The position numbers were made by a program, and so were the translations under genes. The notes beneath the pieces are model-generated. The model made no database searches, was not told the DNA's origin, and saw only the letters and a list, made by a program, of their open reading frames with translations. A stretch of DNA of 64,000 nucleotides from Polyodon spathula (taxonomy: Eukaryota; Chordata; Actinopteri; Acipenseriformes; Polyodontidae). The DNA lies in NCBI RefSeq assembly GCF_017654505.1, contig NC_054538.1:27181674-27245673 (forward strand), given 5' to 3'. Positions 1 through 14,300 of this stretch are shown here, piece after piece; positions within the stretch are counted from its first letter, which is position 1; each line of letters starts with the position of its first letter.

Positions 1-1099
1 CAGTGTTACCTTTCCTGGAGCAATTAAACATGTGCTAAATTGGATTTTAAATGATACGCAATCAGCTGCCTATTATAATAATGCTTGTGCTTTCATTTGT
101 GTAAACCTGAATGGAATGGCACTGAGATAAAGGTACAGCGTTTATCTGTGAGCAGGCAGCCATTGCTTGGGGCTGAGGAATCAAAGTGTTTTCTCTGTGA
201 TTAGTGAAAGCTGATCCCCCATAGAAGATTTGTGCAGCCCTGAACATAATGCAGCACTTTGGGATGTTAATCCAGGGAATACTTTTATTGCTTCCTCGTA
301 ACTGGAGCCAAATGTAAATCTGACAAAAAAGAGAGCTGCTCTAAAAACAGGGTTTTACTGTACAAAGCAATGAATGTAGGGGTTCACAGAGAACAGAAAA
401 GCTAATCGCAGCCTACCACTGACACAAGGACAGCCAGTACCCTACTAAGAATTTTTAATACCTTAATCTACTGAACAGCATATCCTTATGCTAGCAAGCT
501 GCTTTTTATAACATGTACATTTTAAAGCGTCACACCAGTCAAATCAAACTAACTTGAGACTACAGTGTTTTGAGGGTTTGTCTTCAACTCCAGCGTGTTT
601 GAGGTCCATAGAAGTGTGAACACCCAAGCACCTTGCACTAGATGCTTATATAATACAGTAAATTAACCCAGGTTTATGACACAACACTAAAATGGACTCC
701 TTTTTTTGCACCCATGAGAAAGGCATTTTAAATTTTTAGAATGTGAGTAATTTATTTACAAAACGTGGTAAATATTAATTAAATAAGAAGAAATGCGATT
801 TTCCATTTTAGTTTTAGAATTTTAAAGAGGCTAACTTAACTTTAAAAAACATTGGAAATAACCCATACAGTGTGCACATTTCAGTTCTTAAGTTTTTACG
901 GGCTGAGATAGTTGCTTTAAAAGATGGTTTGTACTAAAAGGCTAAAATATGTACAAGAACACAGAAATTGGACTATGGAACAATGGTCAAAGGTGCTTTG
1001 GACTGTTATATTTCAACAAAATACCTACCAATAGAAGTGTTTTTTTGTTTGTTTTTTTTAAGGTAATGGTTTTTTTTAAACAATATACTGCTGCAAGTC

Positions 1100-1178
1100 G
1101 TTCTTTTTTTTAAATTGACAAGTCCATCATAGTCTTTTGTTCTTTTTTAACATTGACAAGTCGATCATAGTCTTTTAT
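1100..1178. repeat. 40 bp tandem duplication
   Basis: Two adjacent copies of about 40 bp share a T-run followed by ATTGACAAGTCSATCATAGT and CTTTT. They differ at a few positions, so the duplication is not brand new. Confidence 0.75.
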
Positions 1179-1261
1179 TCCAGTGAGGCAAAATATGTTT
1201 GCCGGGCTTCACTAAGTAACTGCCTCAAGAGAGCTAATCTCCACAAGTTAGTCCGAGGCAT

Positions 1262-1350
1262 ACGTTTGTTTGTTTGTTTTATTTGTTTCTTTGTTTGTTT
1301 GTTTGTTTGTTTGTGTGAGTCAGTGAGTGAGTGAGTGAGTGTGTGTGTGT
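1262..1350. repeat. compound microsatellite (TTTG)n-(GAGT)n-(GT)n
   Basis: Consecutive runs of TTTG, then GAGT, then GT are visible directly. Confidence 0.9.
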
Positions 1351-2204
1351 GGAGACCGCGGGCATTGCGTCGGCATTGGCAATAATATACTGTATTTCAG
1401 AGATAAAACTCTTCATTAGCCGTTTGCATTGTTCTTTTTTCTCCAAAATATGTCGTGCAGACACGTTAAATGCAGCAGATAAAGGACAATCGTAGGGAAG
1501 AAGAAAAGATTGAACGACTGATCTGCGATGGTGACTGCTAATGTGAACATGAACACACTTTTATTTACCAAAATAATGAAGAATGAAAATAAACAAATAC
1601 CGCGTAACCCTTTTAACTGAATTAACCCTGGTGGTTGTGCCTCTGCGGCGAATCCAAATAATTGCTGTGTTGTGACAACAAAACAGGGTAGTGCTGAACA
1701 AAGTACATGCGTGCTCAAATATCTGGAACAATTATATTACATTTCCTCAGCTTCTTTATGTTACAATACTGATGTATAAAAAACACCATGATTGTGTGCA
1801 TAGGGTATGCCAAACACCAGTGAAAGTAAAACGTTACTCAAGCTGAACATGCAGATCCGCAGGAGAACATTATAACAGCATTAATCAGGGATAAATTCAA
1901 CGGAATTTTAAAATGTGATTACTGAAACTAAATGAGGTTTTTATAGGTAAAGAGATAAAGAGGCGTGTATTACAGTATAAATAATATAATCCGAAACAAG
2001 ACTAACAACCAAGGTGATGATGGTAACGCCAAGGTTGCTGTGAATGCTGTCAACATTAACTGCATCGGTACATATCGCAGCTTTATGACAAAAGTTGTAT
2101 ACAAGGTATTATCCACTTATCTATCCTATGCAAATTTTTGAAATTATATTCTTCCAATGTTGTAAACAGCAATAGGTGGTACGTTTCATTTTCTCTTTTC
2201 TTAC

Positions 2205-2426
2205 CCTTCTTGATCCATATTGTGATGAAGACCACTGGGCCCTTTTTTCTGCTCCACCTACCACGGGTTTATCACCATCGTCACCAAGCAGCAAGCCAGG
2301 AGATGCTGAATCCGAATCCTCTCCCTCTTCTAATTCCTCCCCCTCCTCCACCTCTACCTCTACAGTCTTCAGTCGCTTGGCAGCTCGCTCATACTCCCCT
2401 TCTTCGTATACCTCTACCAGAGACAT
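2205..2426 (-). CDS. hnrnpll: hnrnpll first coding exon (partial gene)
   Basis: This exon encodes the N-terminus of the RNA-binding splicing regulator hnRNP L-like. Translation from the ATG at 2426 gives 74 codons, ending at an AAGG/GTAAGA donor (GT at 2204-2203), phase 0. The peptide starts MSLVEVYEEGEYERAAKRLK and continues into a Glu/Asp-rich stretch; the YEE..EYE..AKRLKT pattern followed by an acidic EEGE run matches the vertebrate HNRNPLL N-terminus, which precedes the RRMs. The RRM exons must lie to the left of position 1. The neighbours support the call: in tetrapods HNRNPLL lies head-to-head with GALM, followed by SRSF7 and GEMIN6, and the same order and strands are seen here. hnRNP L has a similar KRLKT motif, so paralogue assignment rests partly on synteny. 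Confidence 0.85.
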
Positions 2427-2760
2427 CCTTCTGCCAATTCAACAGCGAACACCAAAGCAAACGACGCGGTATCCACTACGTGTTAAATCAATATGCGGTG
2501 CATTCAACGTCACTAGGTGTGGGCTGCAGCGCTTACTTCAATCAGTCTGTTTTGCTTCGTTCATTGCACAGCAATTGCCACTCAAGCGCCGCCGATAGCC
2601 TCTCACTGATCTGTCATCAGCTCTGGACTATTTCGTTCACATTACTGTATGGACAGGTAAGCCCCGCCTCTACCATGCTCATTGGAGGTTCTGTCGTGTC
2701 TGCGGTTACACTCTGAATTCTAATTGGCAATCGCCGTTCGCAGCAGGTAAAGTAAAGGGT
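2427..2760 (-). promoter_or_regulatory. hnrnpll: hnrnpll promoter / 5' UTR region
   Basis: Directly upstream of the hnrnpll start codon the sequence becomes richer in CpG than its surroundings. On the minus strand it carries a GC box (GAGGCGGGGC, complement of 2661-2670) and two CCAAT boxes (complements of 2681-2685 and 2723-2727). There is no clear TATA box, which suits a CpG-type housekeeping promoter. The transcription start cannot be placed from sequence alone. Confidence 0.5.
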
Positions 2761-3581
2761 GGCGAATCGGAAGCTTCTTGTGTGAAATAAACTATTGTCA
2801 CGAGTAGTCAAGATTGAATATTTGTTTGTGGAAGCAGTGTTCAATTAAAAAAAAAACACAGAAGTGTAGAACTGCTTCTATAAACAGTATAAAGAGAAAC
2901 TGATCTCTTCTTACCGAAGTGAGGCGTTTACCGTTGCGAATACTGCTTCCAGTCTACCAAAAATGTTTTCACCCAGTGCTAGAATGTATCAATTTTAATA
3001 ATGTGATTATATATTTGTCTTTTCTAAACTCTTGTTGATGGTACTTATACGTTTACAGTAGGTCCTAGGGTTTGTACCTTTTACCTAAGTAAAATGTTAT
3101 ACAGGTAGCACTGTTATTCTGTTTTGTAAAACCGAGTTATTTATCCAGCCCTAAGACAGACCGTGAGGACATTATTCTATAACACGGGCAAATAGTTATT
3201 GTTTTGCTTGGTGTGAACTATAAAAACCATTTGCATTTTTTTTATTTATTTTTTTATTTCTAAATGTACAAGTAAATAAAACAAAAGCGGTCAGTTTTCA
3301 GAATATTGTTCTCATCGTTATCGTTCTTTTGCTCATTTTGTTTTCCTTTCTCATTTGAAACGTTGTCAGATATGTATAAGCGGTAAATAGAAATGATGGT
3401 TTGCAATTTATTAAATGTTTAAGAATGCAATTGGAATTACTCGTGTCATTATTCTCTGGCATGTATGTGTTATTATTATATCCCAGCTTACTAAGTTAAT
3501 TGCATTTTAAAGCAGTACATACATCTTCCCTATATTTAGTAACTTCAGCGTTTGCTTTAAATTAGCCAGTAAAATATACAG
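2761..3581. other. intergenic, no feature recognised
   Basis: AT-rich sequence between the hnrnpll promoter and the first hAT terminus. No convincing coding sequence or RNA gene was seen. The first galm exon, expected somewhere between here and 22 kb, was not found. Confidence 0.5.
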
Positions 3582-4768
3582 CAGGGGTTCCCAAACTTGT
3601 TTTACCTGAGGCCCACCACCTGTTCAGCTGCATTAGGTATTGCTTGGGAAAATGTCAAATTAAAAACATTTAATGTTTAAACCTGTAATATAAACCTAAT
3701 CTGAACTGTCCTTTATTCATTTGAATAAATATTGTGAAAGATGGAAATCACATAGAATATGCACAGAGTTAAAATAATTTTTGAAACACTTTAATTTTAG
3801 TTAATAAAATAATTTTCAAAAACTAAACAGCCAGTTTTATCAACCCTTTAAATTAGGTACTTTTGTATAATTGAAAATTTTATAAATGCAGTTATTTTTC
3901 TTGGCCATCAAACAAGATAGAAGTACATGTCTCTTATTGTTCCCATTCACAAATACCTGAACAGGAATCACTTCTGAGTAAAACCAGTGCAACGTGCACA
4001 AAATCATAACTCTTAAATCCTAATTTCTGAACACTGTAACTAAAACATCCAGTCGTTACCTCTCACACTGAACTGTTATACACAAAAAGACGAATGCATA
4101 CAATACAGAAGGAAACGAGAGCCTTGCATAAGCTCCTTAGTGGTGCAGCTAGCCAGAGATATTGCCAAAACCTTGCACGTTGGGTTAGAAGCATGAAACT
4201 TGGTATGAATAATAATTAATATGCTCTAAACATTTTCTGATATGGAACCACCACTCAGATCTTCCTTAATGGAAACTTTTAAAGCTTTTATTTTTGCGTG
4301 TAGTACATAGCTGAAAACTTCAACCGCATTAAAACTATTTACCCAATTGATCATGCATTGTTGTTTAAACAGGTTATAACAAAAATATAAATTTAAAACC
4401 TATATCTGTTACAAAATACATAAATGTTTACAGTACACAACAAAATATTCGCCTATTACCATATTTTCTATTATCATATTCAATAGTAACTTGACAGAAC
4501 AAAATGAGCACAATCATACTGTCAAGTGAGGCATCTCCATTTAACTAACCATGGAAGCAGTTTCCTGAAAAGTTGCAGAGTGCAGTAGATTTGCACTGGC
4601 CTCTGCATGCCTTCTCACAGCTACAGTATATCAGCTCATAACATGCCGTCATGAGCGTGACGAAGGGTTGTCCACATTGGTTTCCATCCAGAACCGTCAC
4701 TCTTCTGCCAACCCCAGTCTGCAGGACTGGGTATCTTGGGATCTCTTTGTAGTGCATGTCCTCATATA

Positions 4769-5912
<1,144 letters not shown>

Positions 5913-6462
5913 TGACTGTGAATAAGCCAGTAATTAATAAAATCATAACCAAACATTTTAATAAATCATAATAATAACTTGATTTATTAATATTGAAACA
6001 TACATCAAAGTACTAAATATTTGAAATGTTAATAGCTAATTAGGCACAAAAACATATTAACCATAGACATCAATTTAATTTTTAAATGCATGTTATCAAT
6101 TACAAAAGTTAGTAAGAAAACGTTTCTACAAAATAAACAAAAAAGACCTTCCAGGTCAAAGTACAATGCATTCAGGCTCCTGTAGCTGACTTTTTTGTTC
6201 TTCATGCTTTGCAAAATATATTCTTTGGTAGCGGATTCGACATATTGTCATTTTTTTAATACAAAATACACTTTTTACATCTGCCAGCAGAGTGATCATA
6301 TGACCTTAATACTGCCCTATTGTCTGAGCTCTGCCTCTACATCCCGTCTACATGTAAGCAATCTGTTAGCTCTGATTTGTGAATTTCTGCTTTGATTGAC
6401 AGTCCGACAGTATTTTTGACAATGTCAAACCAAGGGACTTTTTCAACCTGAAAAAAAGGAAA

Positions 6463-6646
6463 TAAGGGCTAGGGGTCACAAATGGAGATTAGGTAAAGGG
6501 GCATTCAGAACAGAAAACAGTAGGCACTTTTTTACACAGAGAATTGTGGGAGTCTGGAACCAACTCCCAAATAATGTTGTTGAAGCTGACACCCTGGGAT
6601 CATTCAAGAAGCTGCTTGATGAGATTCCGGGATCAGTAAGCTACTA
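6463..6646 (+). mobile_element. non-LTR retrotransposon 3' ORF tail fragment (CR1/L2-like)
   Basis: In one frame the plus strand encodes a peptide with TQRIVGVWNQLPNNVVEA followed by GSFKKLLDEI. This is the typical extreme C-terminus of CR1/L2-type reverse transcriptase ORFs (R-V-V--WN-LP--VV-A---FK--LD). Only this tail is present, consistent with 5' truncation on insertion. The clade assignment is tentative. Confidence 0.6.
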
Positions 6647-6693
6647 ACAACGTTTGGGCCGTGGACCACAGTTTGGGAACCTCTGATATACAT

Positions 6694-9600
6694 TACTCTT
6701 TTTTAATATGTGTTCTTAGCTTGTGACTGTCATAATGAAATGACGGTTTCACCATTTAGTGTATTGGCAGTGCTTTCGTTTCCTTTTCTTGTTTTATGAG
6801 AAGACCTAGATCTGTTCTCTATATGTGTGGTTTCATTTGCATCAATAGTAGTAGCAGAATCATATTATTATAATTTGCAGTGGTACTAAAAAGAAACATA
6901 CTGTAATAGAACAAGAGGAGCAAATTTATAATGTGATAGTGAAATAAAGTTCTCTTATCCTTAAAGATGGTTAGCATAAACTTTACATACAAAAAATAAT
7001 CCTTACCAAATTTGATATGTAATTTTCACCATCCCTGGCATCTGACCATTAAAAGAAGAAGCAACTATTCTGACTTACAGTTACTGTTCTAAAGTAACAA
7101 CCTACGTCATGCTGAAACTTGAAAAGGCCATTTTTTTCTGAAGGCTGTTTTTATCAAATATAAGCATTAACAATCCTGCAGAAGCAGTTATCTGTTACAG
7201 AATTTCAAAGTCCCTTACAAAAAAAGAAGAAAAAAAAATATGATACACTCAGTAGCTTGACCAAAGAAGGTTCTTAGCAAGTTCCAGCACAACTGGAAAA
7301 CTGTGTTTTTAATAAACAGGATGATAAACTGCAAGTGTGATCTAACCCAAGTTATGATGCACTCAATTATCTGTCCAAAAGACGGTCCTTAACAAGTTTA
7401 ATCACAACTGGACAAGGTTATCTAGGTAAATACAATGACCATGGAAACATTTGCAATACTCACAGACCATGGAAACATTTCTAGAAACAACCCTGTCCAA
7501 TCACCCTCATCTGGTTGTATGCTGAGGCCTGCTGAAATAGCAGTCAACCTAGGAACACAGAGTTTAAGGTTTATATACTACATATGCCTGTGCTTCACCA
7601 TAGTTGAGCTATTTTTAAGACTGTATTAAAAAAAAAAAAGTTCTGGTAAATTCACTGGAGCCCTCTGCATGCCACATGCCCGTGCAGCCTTTTGGACATC
7701 AATTGAGTGTGTTGGGAGATGTTTAAGGTTGCTTGTCAAACCCTACAGGAAGCAAAACAACTGATTTAAACATTGATATGGCCTGCTTGAGGCTGTGATG
7801 AGAGGCTGCTCATAAAGCGTTATTGCAGTGCAGGAAATCAGCAAGTCATAGCAGTGCACATGAAAAGGCATGTGTAAACTGTTTATCAACAGTTTTGTAA
7901 AAGGCCATTATATGTCTAAAAGAGTAATGCAGAAGTAATGCCCTCTAATTAGAGATGTATTGCAATTTGAAATAGGTAAACAAGACCTTTATTGATATGA
8001 AGTCTTTAATGTAGGTTACACTTTACAGTATTTTTTATTGAACACTACATATGCTTCATAAAGGATACATAACATTGTATAAATATGTGCAAAATGCATC
8101 ATAATAACTGAAAAACTGATAAGTATCGTCATATTAGTTTTTACAACCATTGTAGCAGTTCAAGCAAGTGACTCTTTCCCATTGATAATTTCACTGTAGT
8201 TATAAAGATGACTAATAGTTCATTCATAGGAATGTAAAGCAATGTAAGGTACTGTTATTAGATGGTTATTACATGATGTAATTACATGGCAACACCATGA
8301 CAAAGACCATTTCCATATAATAGTTACCATGTAAGAGCAAGAAAATTACAAATACACACACATATATATGTGTGTGGCATACAGTATTATTGTAACAGTT
8401 TTGGACTAGTTAAACTGGTAGTACCTTTGTATAGTTCAGTGTGTGTGTGGTGATAGGGTAAGAATGCCAGCAAAGGACACTGGTTGTTTTGGGGCTGTAG
8501 TAACAAGTGGCAAATAGAGGGGTTTTGTATTGTTTTGTTTCATTTCTTTTCAATTCTGTGGCAAAAATATGGTTTTGTATTGTTCTGTGAGTTTGTTTTT
8601 GTTTAGTTTTGTTACTTTTCTATTCTCATTCAAACAATGCCAACATGAGAGCAAGTGTTGTCTGCACATCATAGCGCATCACTGGACTTTCTTGTTTTCA
8701 TCTGCGTCCATCACACACCTAAGGAATGCTACGGATGGATTGAACCATCGGCCCAAATGTTGATTAGAACTAATGTTTCTTCATCCATGCTGTAATCTGG
8801 CTCAGGGCATGCCTCAAGCAACAAAACATAGCTAAACAGAATAAACAAAAAACATTCCTTGCAAGTACAAGCTGAAGTTTATTCAACTCACCTGAAAAGC
8901 ACACTGTACCTACTACTGTTTATGTATGTTAAAACACTCTGAACTGTAAACTGTGACATGCATCGCCTAGAAGAGTTTAAAGAACAAGGCTTGATAAACC
9001 GGGAATCAGCAGCTGGTAAGCAGCCACAGTATTTTCCTAATGACTGGGCCTGGGCTTGTGGTTGAATTTTTTAACATAAATGCTGCTCTTGTTTTTTGTC
9101 TTTACAAGTACTACATTATCTTTTACCTGACCACAAAATAACTACTTTGCAAAGTTACATTTTGTCTATACTGTATTTGCACAGAAGTAATAATCTGATT
9201 CATTAGCACTAGAAATGTAAGTAAGGTTTACAAACCGGCTTATTACGACTACTCAAAATAATATTAAAGTTATCTTTCTTTTAAAACGTGGGTAGAAGGC
9301 ATGGATTCTTATTGACAGGTCTTTGATCCATTCCAGGTTTGAGCTTAATTAGACACCTACACTTGTTATCTATGGGAGTCAATTCCATCCCCTTAATGCT
9401 TAAAATATAACACTGTACACCCTCACCTAAATTTTTATTAACAAATCAGACAGTTGATTTTTTCAGTGATTCCATTAATCTAGTATTAAAGGAATCATTA
9501 CAAGGTGTGGATTTATTGGCCATTTTTTCTCACTTACTAAATATTTTGCTTTCCCTGAATAATAATCATCTCTTCTTTAAAAATATTCAAAACATTTTAA

Positions 9601-9786
9601 GAAGCATGGCATCTCAGAGATAGGATGGTTCTTCTGAAATGTTTTCCATTTTCTAGGAAAACAGTACAAGATAACCTTGACTACTTGCTCACTAAATATC
9701 TTGGTATCCCTGAAGAGATATTTGTCTCTTCTTGAAAAATATGCTAAGGATTTTAATGAGAAGTCTCTCTTAAAGTTTAGAGGCAC
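6694..9786. other. intergenic, AT-rich, minor repeats only
   Basis: No coding exon was recognised. The stretch includes two diverged copies of a roughly 60 bp motif (about 7242-7304 and 7358-7417), sharing cactcartarcttg and agcacaactgga-like blocks, and a short AC/AT microsatellite near 8353. Confidence 0.45.
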
Positions 9787-9792
9787 CCTGTG

Positions 9793-9990
9793 ACACGATA
9801 GCGTTGTGGGCCCAGGTGTTACCAGCAGGGAAGGAGACTCAGACACAGGGAAGCTGCAGTTCAAGCACTAACGCACACTTTAATAAACAAAAATAACAAA
9901 AATCAAAAGGCACAAGGGCCAAAACAAAAGGTTTAAACAAAATACACAAATATACACAACAAAAACTGTTGTCAGGCTGGGCATTCGCCT
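9793..9990 (-). mobile_element. partial LTR-like sequence
   Basis: On the minus strand this ends in CGTGTCACA and carries a T-rich stretch with GTTTATTAAAGTGTGCG-type sequence upstream, resembling the R-U5 end of an LTR. The other end and any target-site duplication could not be found. Confidence 0.35.
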
Positions 9991-10046
9991 TCACTGAACA
10001 GATAGACTAGTCCGATTTTCAGAAAATCTAACACCCTCAGGCATTT

Positions 10047-10320
10047 TTGAGTAAAAGTCAAATAGTTTTTCCTAAAGGATTTGTGGGTGCTAAATTCATT
10101 TCTGCTGTCTGCCAAGCTGCATCTGTCAAGCAAACAAAATGGCCACAAGAAAACAGGACGAGAGCTAATTTTGCATACTACTGTCATGGTAAAACTTTTC
10201 AAACAATATTTTCCCCACGATTTTGGGGTGCTGAATCCAAATTTCATGTCTACTAAATCCTAGGGAAAAGTTATACCTTCAAACTGCACACAAACAAAAT
10301 GGCCACCAAAAAGGAGGAGC
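10047..10320 (+). repeat. dispersed repeat, two tandem diverged units
   Basis: Two units share TTTTGGGGTGCTGAATCCAA-like sequence, then a segment running into AAACAAAATGGCCACMAA (at 10132-10150 and 10292-10310). A related piece appears in inverted orientation at about 11020-11130. It codes for nothing recognisable. Confidence 0.5.
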
Positions 10321-10824
10321 AGCACCATTATTCCAAGACAATAATGCTATGTAATTTGTTGAGAGCTACTTTATTATACCTTTGAAAATTAAGCCTTAAT
10401 AAAGATGCAATTATACAGTCTCATCTAGAACTTTTTTTTGTCAAGCTGAAATGTCATGGAAAGTTAAAAGTTACCTACCAAGCATTAACAAAAATGACAA
10501 AACTTTTGAAGATATCTCTAGTTACAGTATCGTAACTTTTTAACCTACATTAAGAACACATGTAATAAACAGCCTTTCTCATAAAAATAAAAATCCAACT
10601 GTTCTCTTCAATACTGCATTGTCACTAAATATTCTTAACCCTATATGGAAAAAATAAAGTCTTGGTACACATATCAACTGGAGGTAACAAGACAGTGAGA
10701 TTATTTAAGACATTTAGCTTGTGTCACTGGTGGCTCTGTATTTGCAAGCTGCTCTGCACAGTAGACAGGACTTCTTACACTTACAGCATGCACTCATTCA
10801 CCTTGTGGTACAGTTGCAAGTTGC

Positions 10825-11000
10825 AGATTTTGATAAGGAATTCATCCTACACACCGATGCTTCGGATGTTGGTATCGGGGACGTTCTTGTCCCAGCATGT
10901 CGAAGGAGTAGAACACCCCATCCTGTACATAAGTTAAAAAAATGCTCCCCCGGGACCATAACTACTCATCGAAAAGAAATATTTGGCCATGTTTTTCTGG
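10825..11000 (+). mobile_element. Gypsy-type pol fragment (RNase H)
   Basis: The plus strand encodes a peptide with DFDKEFILHTDASDVGIGDV followed by HRKEIFGHVF. This matches the start of the Ty3/Gypsy RNase H domain (F-L-TDAS--G-GAVL ... KE--A). The first catalytic Asp (TDAS) is kept. Frameshifts around the HPVLYIS-like block show decay, and no LTRs or further pol domains adjoin. Confidence 0.7.
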
Positions 11001-11019
11001 CTGACATTTAGTTTTGCTG

Positions 11020-11130
11020 CTTTTCAAAGGTTAAGCTTGACAGTTACAGCCTGGCAGACACCAGAAATTGATTCAGCACCCCCAAATCCTTTCGAAAAAA
11101 TGCCCGAAATTTCATATAGATCTTCATTTT
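11020..11130 (-). repeat. inverted copy of the 10.0-10.3 kb repeat
   Basis: The complement includes GGGGGTGCTGAATCAATTTC and a TCTGCCAGGCTG block, matching the repeat unit at 10047-10320 in opposite orientation. Confidence 0.45.
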
Positions 11131-11399
11131 TTAGGTTTCTGACTAGTCTAAGAGCTTTTAAAACAAACAGCAACACACAGAACAAAAACTCACCAAACTC
11201 TAACAAAGCAATACACAAGACATGCACATTATTTAAGACAATGGTGAAGCAACTCACCAGAAAGGGAAACATTAGAATTGCTTGGCGTCTTTTGTCTGAT
11301 TCAGGATTTTTCAAGAGCTTGAACAACATTTTGTAGCAAGAGAAACAGCGACACATTTTGCCGCTTATTTAAATGTCATTTTGTAGAGATGAAGTGCAC

Positions 11400-14300
11400 T
11401 CATGGAAACCAGAATACAAAACAATTTAATGCTATGATGACTGGAAAGATTTAATAAACCAATCAGGGTGCCTCAAGACACTCTTCGATGACAAGTCACT
11501 TTTGAAAAGACTGAATAAACCATTTTAATTTAAGTTTGATGAGGATGATGAGTTATCAGGTTACAAAACAGTACTGTATCCATTGTGAACGCATCATTAT
11601 CAGTGCTAAGAAGGCTTTCTTTTAAGCAAAGTTCCTGTTCTTTTAGACAGAGCATTTAAAATGGGAAAAATAAGTTTCACCACAAGGCTGTTCTTTTAGG
11701 TGAACTGTTCTCTTAGGAGGTGCTCCTATACGTAGAGACTACTGTATAACTATGGGAAAAACTGCAAAATGACATCAAATTTACCATGTTCACCTTCTAC
11801 ATTGGTCCCAGTTTCTCTGCTTTCCTAGAAATCGTTAACATTTGGAGGGAACCATTGTTTGAGAGACAGCTTGCTCCTTAAAATTGATTCTACATTTTTG
11901 TCTTTATTCAGGTGTAACAAGTTATTTATTAATATTGGGGTCTGAGTGGAGTAGAAACAGGCCACAAATGCCCCACCCCACTCATTCTGCATTTATTCAT
12001 CTGCCTCAATACTTATTGTAGAGTAGAATAGAGTATATAAAAGAAAAGGCCTGCAATGAGGAGACTCTCCCTGTGCTGGTTTCTGCTGGAGAGGATTGTT
12101 CCCTGATCTTATCAGTCTGCTTTGAACACTGTAATACTGTTTTGCCTATGATAATCAGCAGACTACCAGAAGGGTTATTATAAATATGGATCTGTTGGCT
12201 TTAGACACTGGAATACAGCTCCCCAATTATTTCCTGATGAAAGCATAGATAACATTACTAATAGTAAGAATGTCAGTAATGCACGGTGACTGTAATGGAG
12301 TAGTTGAAACCATACAAGGCTTTCAGAAAAGTGGGATGTGATACTGCAGCAACGCCCAGGGTCACTTAGCACACAATGTCGTACAAATATTGGTCACCAT
12401 GGGCTTTTCAAAGGATTTGTAATTGAAAGTAGGCTTGATTACTAAACAGTTAACAGTAATAGTTGGCTTGCATTGTTTAATAACAAGGAATCAATATAAA
12501 ACACAGCATGTATCTTGATTAAAGCAGACAATGACATTGAAATAAGTCCCAAGCTGATGACTTTTTTTTTATGATTGCCCAATATCTGCCTTTCCGATTG
12601 TCATTGTTATTATGTTGTTGTCAGGATGTGAGTGTGGTGGGGAAGAAAGAGAATGTCCAACCGAAAGTAAATGTTCAAATCTGGCCCGTTTTATTCATTC
12701 AAAGGACTTCTGCTACCAACAGTGGTACTGGGGGACAGTCCGCCAGTGGGTTACAGTCCCAAAAGAGCACAAACAAAAAATCTGAGTAATCCAACCACGT
12801 CCCATTGTGCAGGAAAGACACAAGTGCTCCCTCAGTGCAGGTGCTTAGTGCAGGGATAAGTGGTGGTTGTGTGCAGGATAAGTGCTCCAGGGGTGTGCGC
12901 TGGCTCCATGAGCATCAGCTTGAAGATTAGTCCTCGGCTTGAACACAGACAAAAACAAAAACAACATGGCAAAATTCTGGCTGCATTAACATTTTCAGAG
13001 TAAGCTGTGTCCCCTTTCTAATGCCAAACTCCTCGCTGTGACCAGTGTGGCTTCACGCTCTATTCAATTGCCACCCACACCACAGCTGATCACAACAGAG
13101 TTGTTCCTTTTCCCAAGATGGCCGACTTCTGGTTCCATCCTACCATCGAGTCGGCCCATCTTGGTGAAGGTGTACCACCAACCTTACTCAAACCCTTCCT
13201 GGTCAAGAGATGGATTTGCAGCTCAGATTCCTTCTCTCCTCGTCAGTCATTGAAAAACATCTAATGTTTTTGCAACTTTTGATGATTAGCTTATCCTTTA
13301 TAAAGGAGTTATGCAAGAAAAAGTTGATGCTTTTTGTCATTAAGCGTTTTGGCACACAGCAGCACGTATTACTGCAGTCGATCAGCTTGATGCTGCAAAA
13401 TGAACAGAATGTAAAGCCTCAGCTGGCTTTAATGAGTAATTCTGATGTTTTCAAATGGTTCTCAATATGTGAGCTATAGTAGTGATGCAAGACACCACAC
13501 AATACAGTAACTATATTCAAAGCAGTTGGCATTTGCCATCCACTTCCTGTTTGAACTAAACCTCTCTGATCCTGCATACATTTTCCTACAGTACATACAA
13601 TGTAAAATGCAAATGTAAACCTCTGGTTGGGTCCTACCCCTTTTTCCAGGGTTTTAGAACAACAAAACTGAACCCTTGTTTCTTGAATAAATTCCATTCT
13701 TTCATACTGTAACTGATGAATTTATGTATTAGATTCCACCTGAATCCTTTTTACACTTTTTTACACATCATTACAAATATTCCCGGTGGCAAAGTGTAAG
13801 TGCTGTCCCTATCATGCAATATGGCAGTCATAATAATCAATGCTACTAACATATTACAAAGAGTGTTTATATAACCCTGCAAATATGAAGTCAGTATCTA
13901 AAATGGTCTAGGATATGATGAGCTGGCAGAGTAGCAGCAGTTTTGCCACAGGAGGGACTGACTATCGATGTGGTTACAAACACAGTGTCCACTACTGGGA
14001 ATGATTTCTCGTGTGTTAGTTTTTATTCCCCAGCTGATTTTTGAAATTCCTGAAACCCTCAGTGATTTTCTGGGAGCCTCACATCATCTCTCGTTTCTGT
14101 ATCCTTTCAGTCGAGTGTAATCATAAGAAAAGTGAAGTGGATGACGATCAATCAATTTGCCTTGAAGACAAATATAGATTGAATAAAGCAGCAGACCAGG
14201 GACCAATTGCCATTGATGTCCACATGCATGAAAACACAAACGATCAATGAAAGATAACATATGGGACTGTGGTATGGGTCAGTTGAACTACCCGCTAACT

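Larger units (their letters stand above)
1..2204 (-). other. hnrnpll: hnrnpll intron 1 (partial), no exon seen
   Basis: The AT-rich stretch left of the first-exon donor should be the start of hnrnpll intron 1. No RRM-coding exon was recognised on the minus strand. It contains a short tandem duplication (1100-1178) and a TTTG/GAGT/GT microsatellite cluster (1262-1350). Confidence 0.6.

Noticed and set aside
2138..2716. Long plus-strand open frames antisense to the hnrnpll exon
   Set aside because: They are shadows of the minus-strand coding exon and promoter; no independent support.
14041..14250. Open frame ending in IAIDVHMHENTNDQ after an AG-like acceptor
   Set aside because: No family recognised, no donor context needed for a terminal exon could be tested, and the length is within chance. 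It was left out as a gene.
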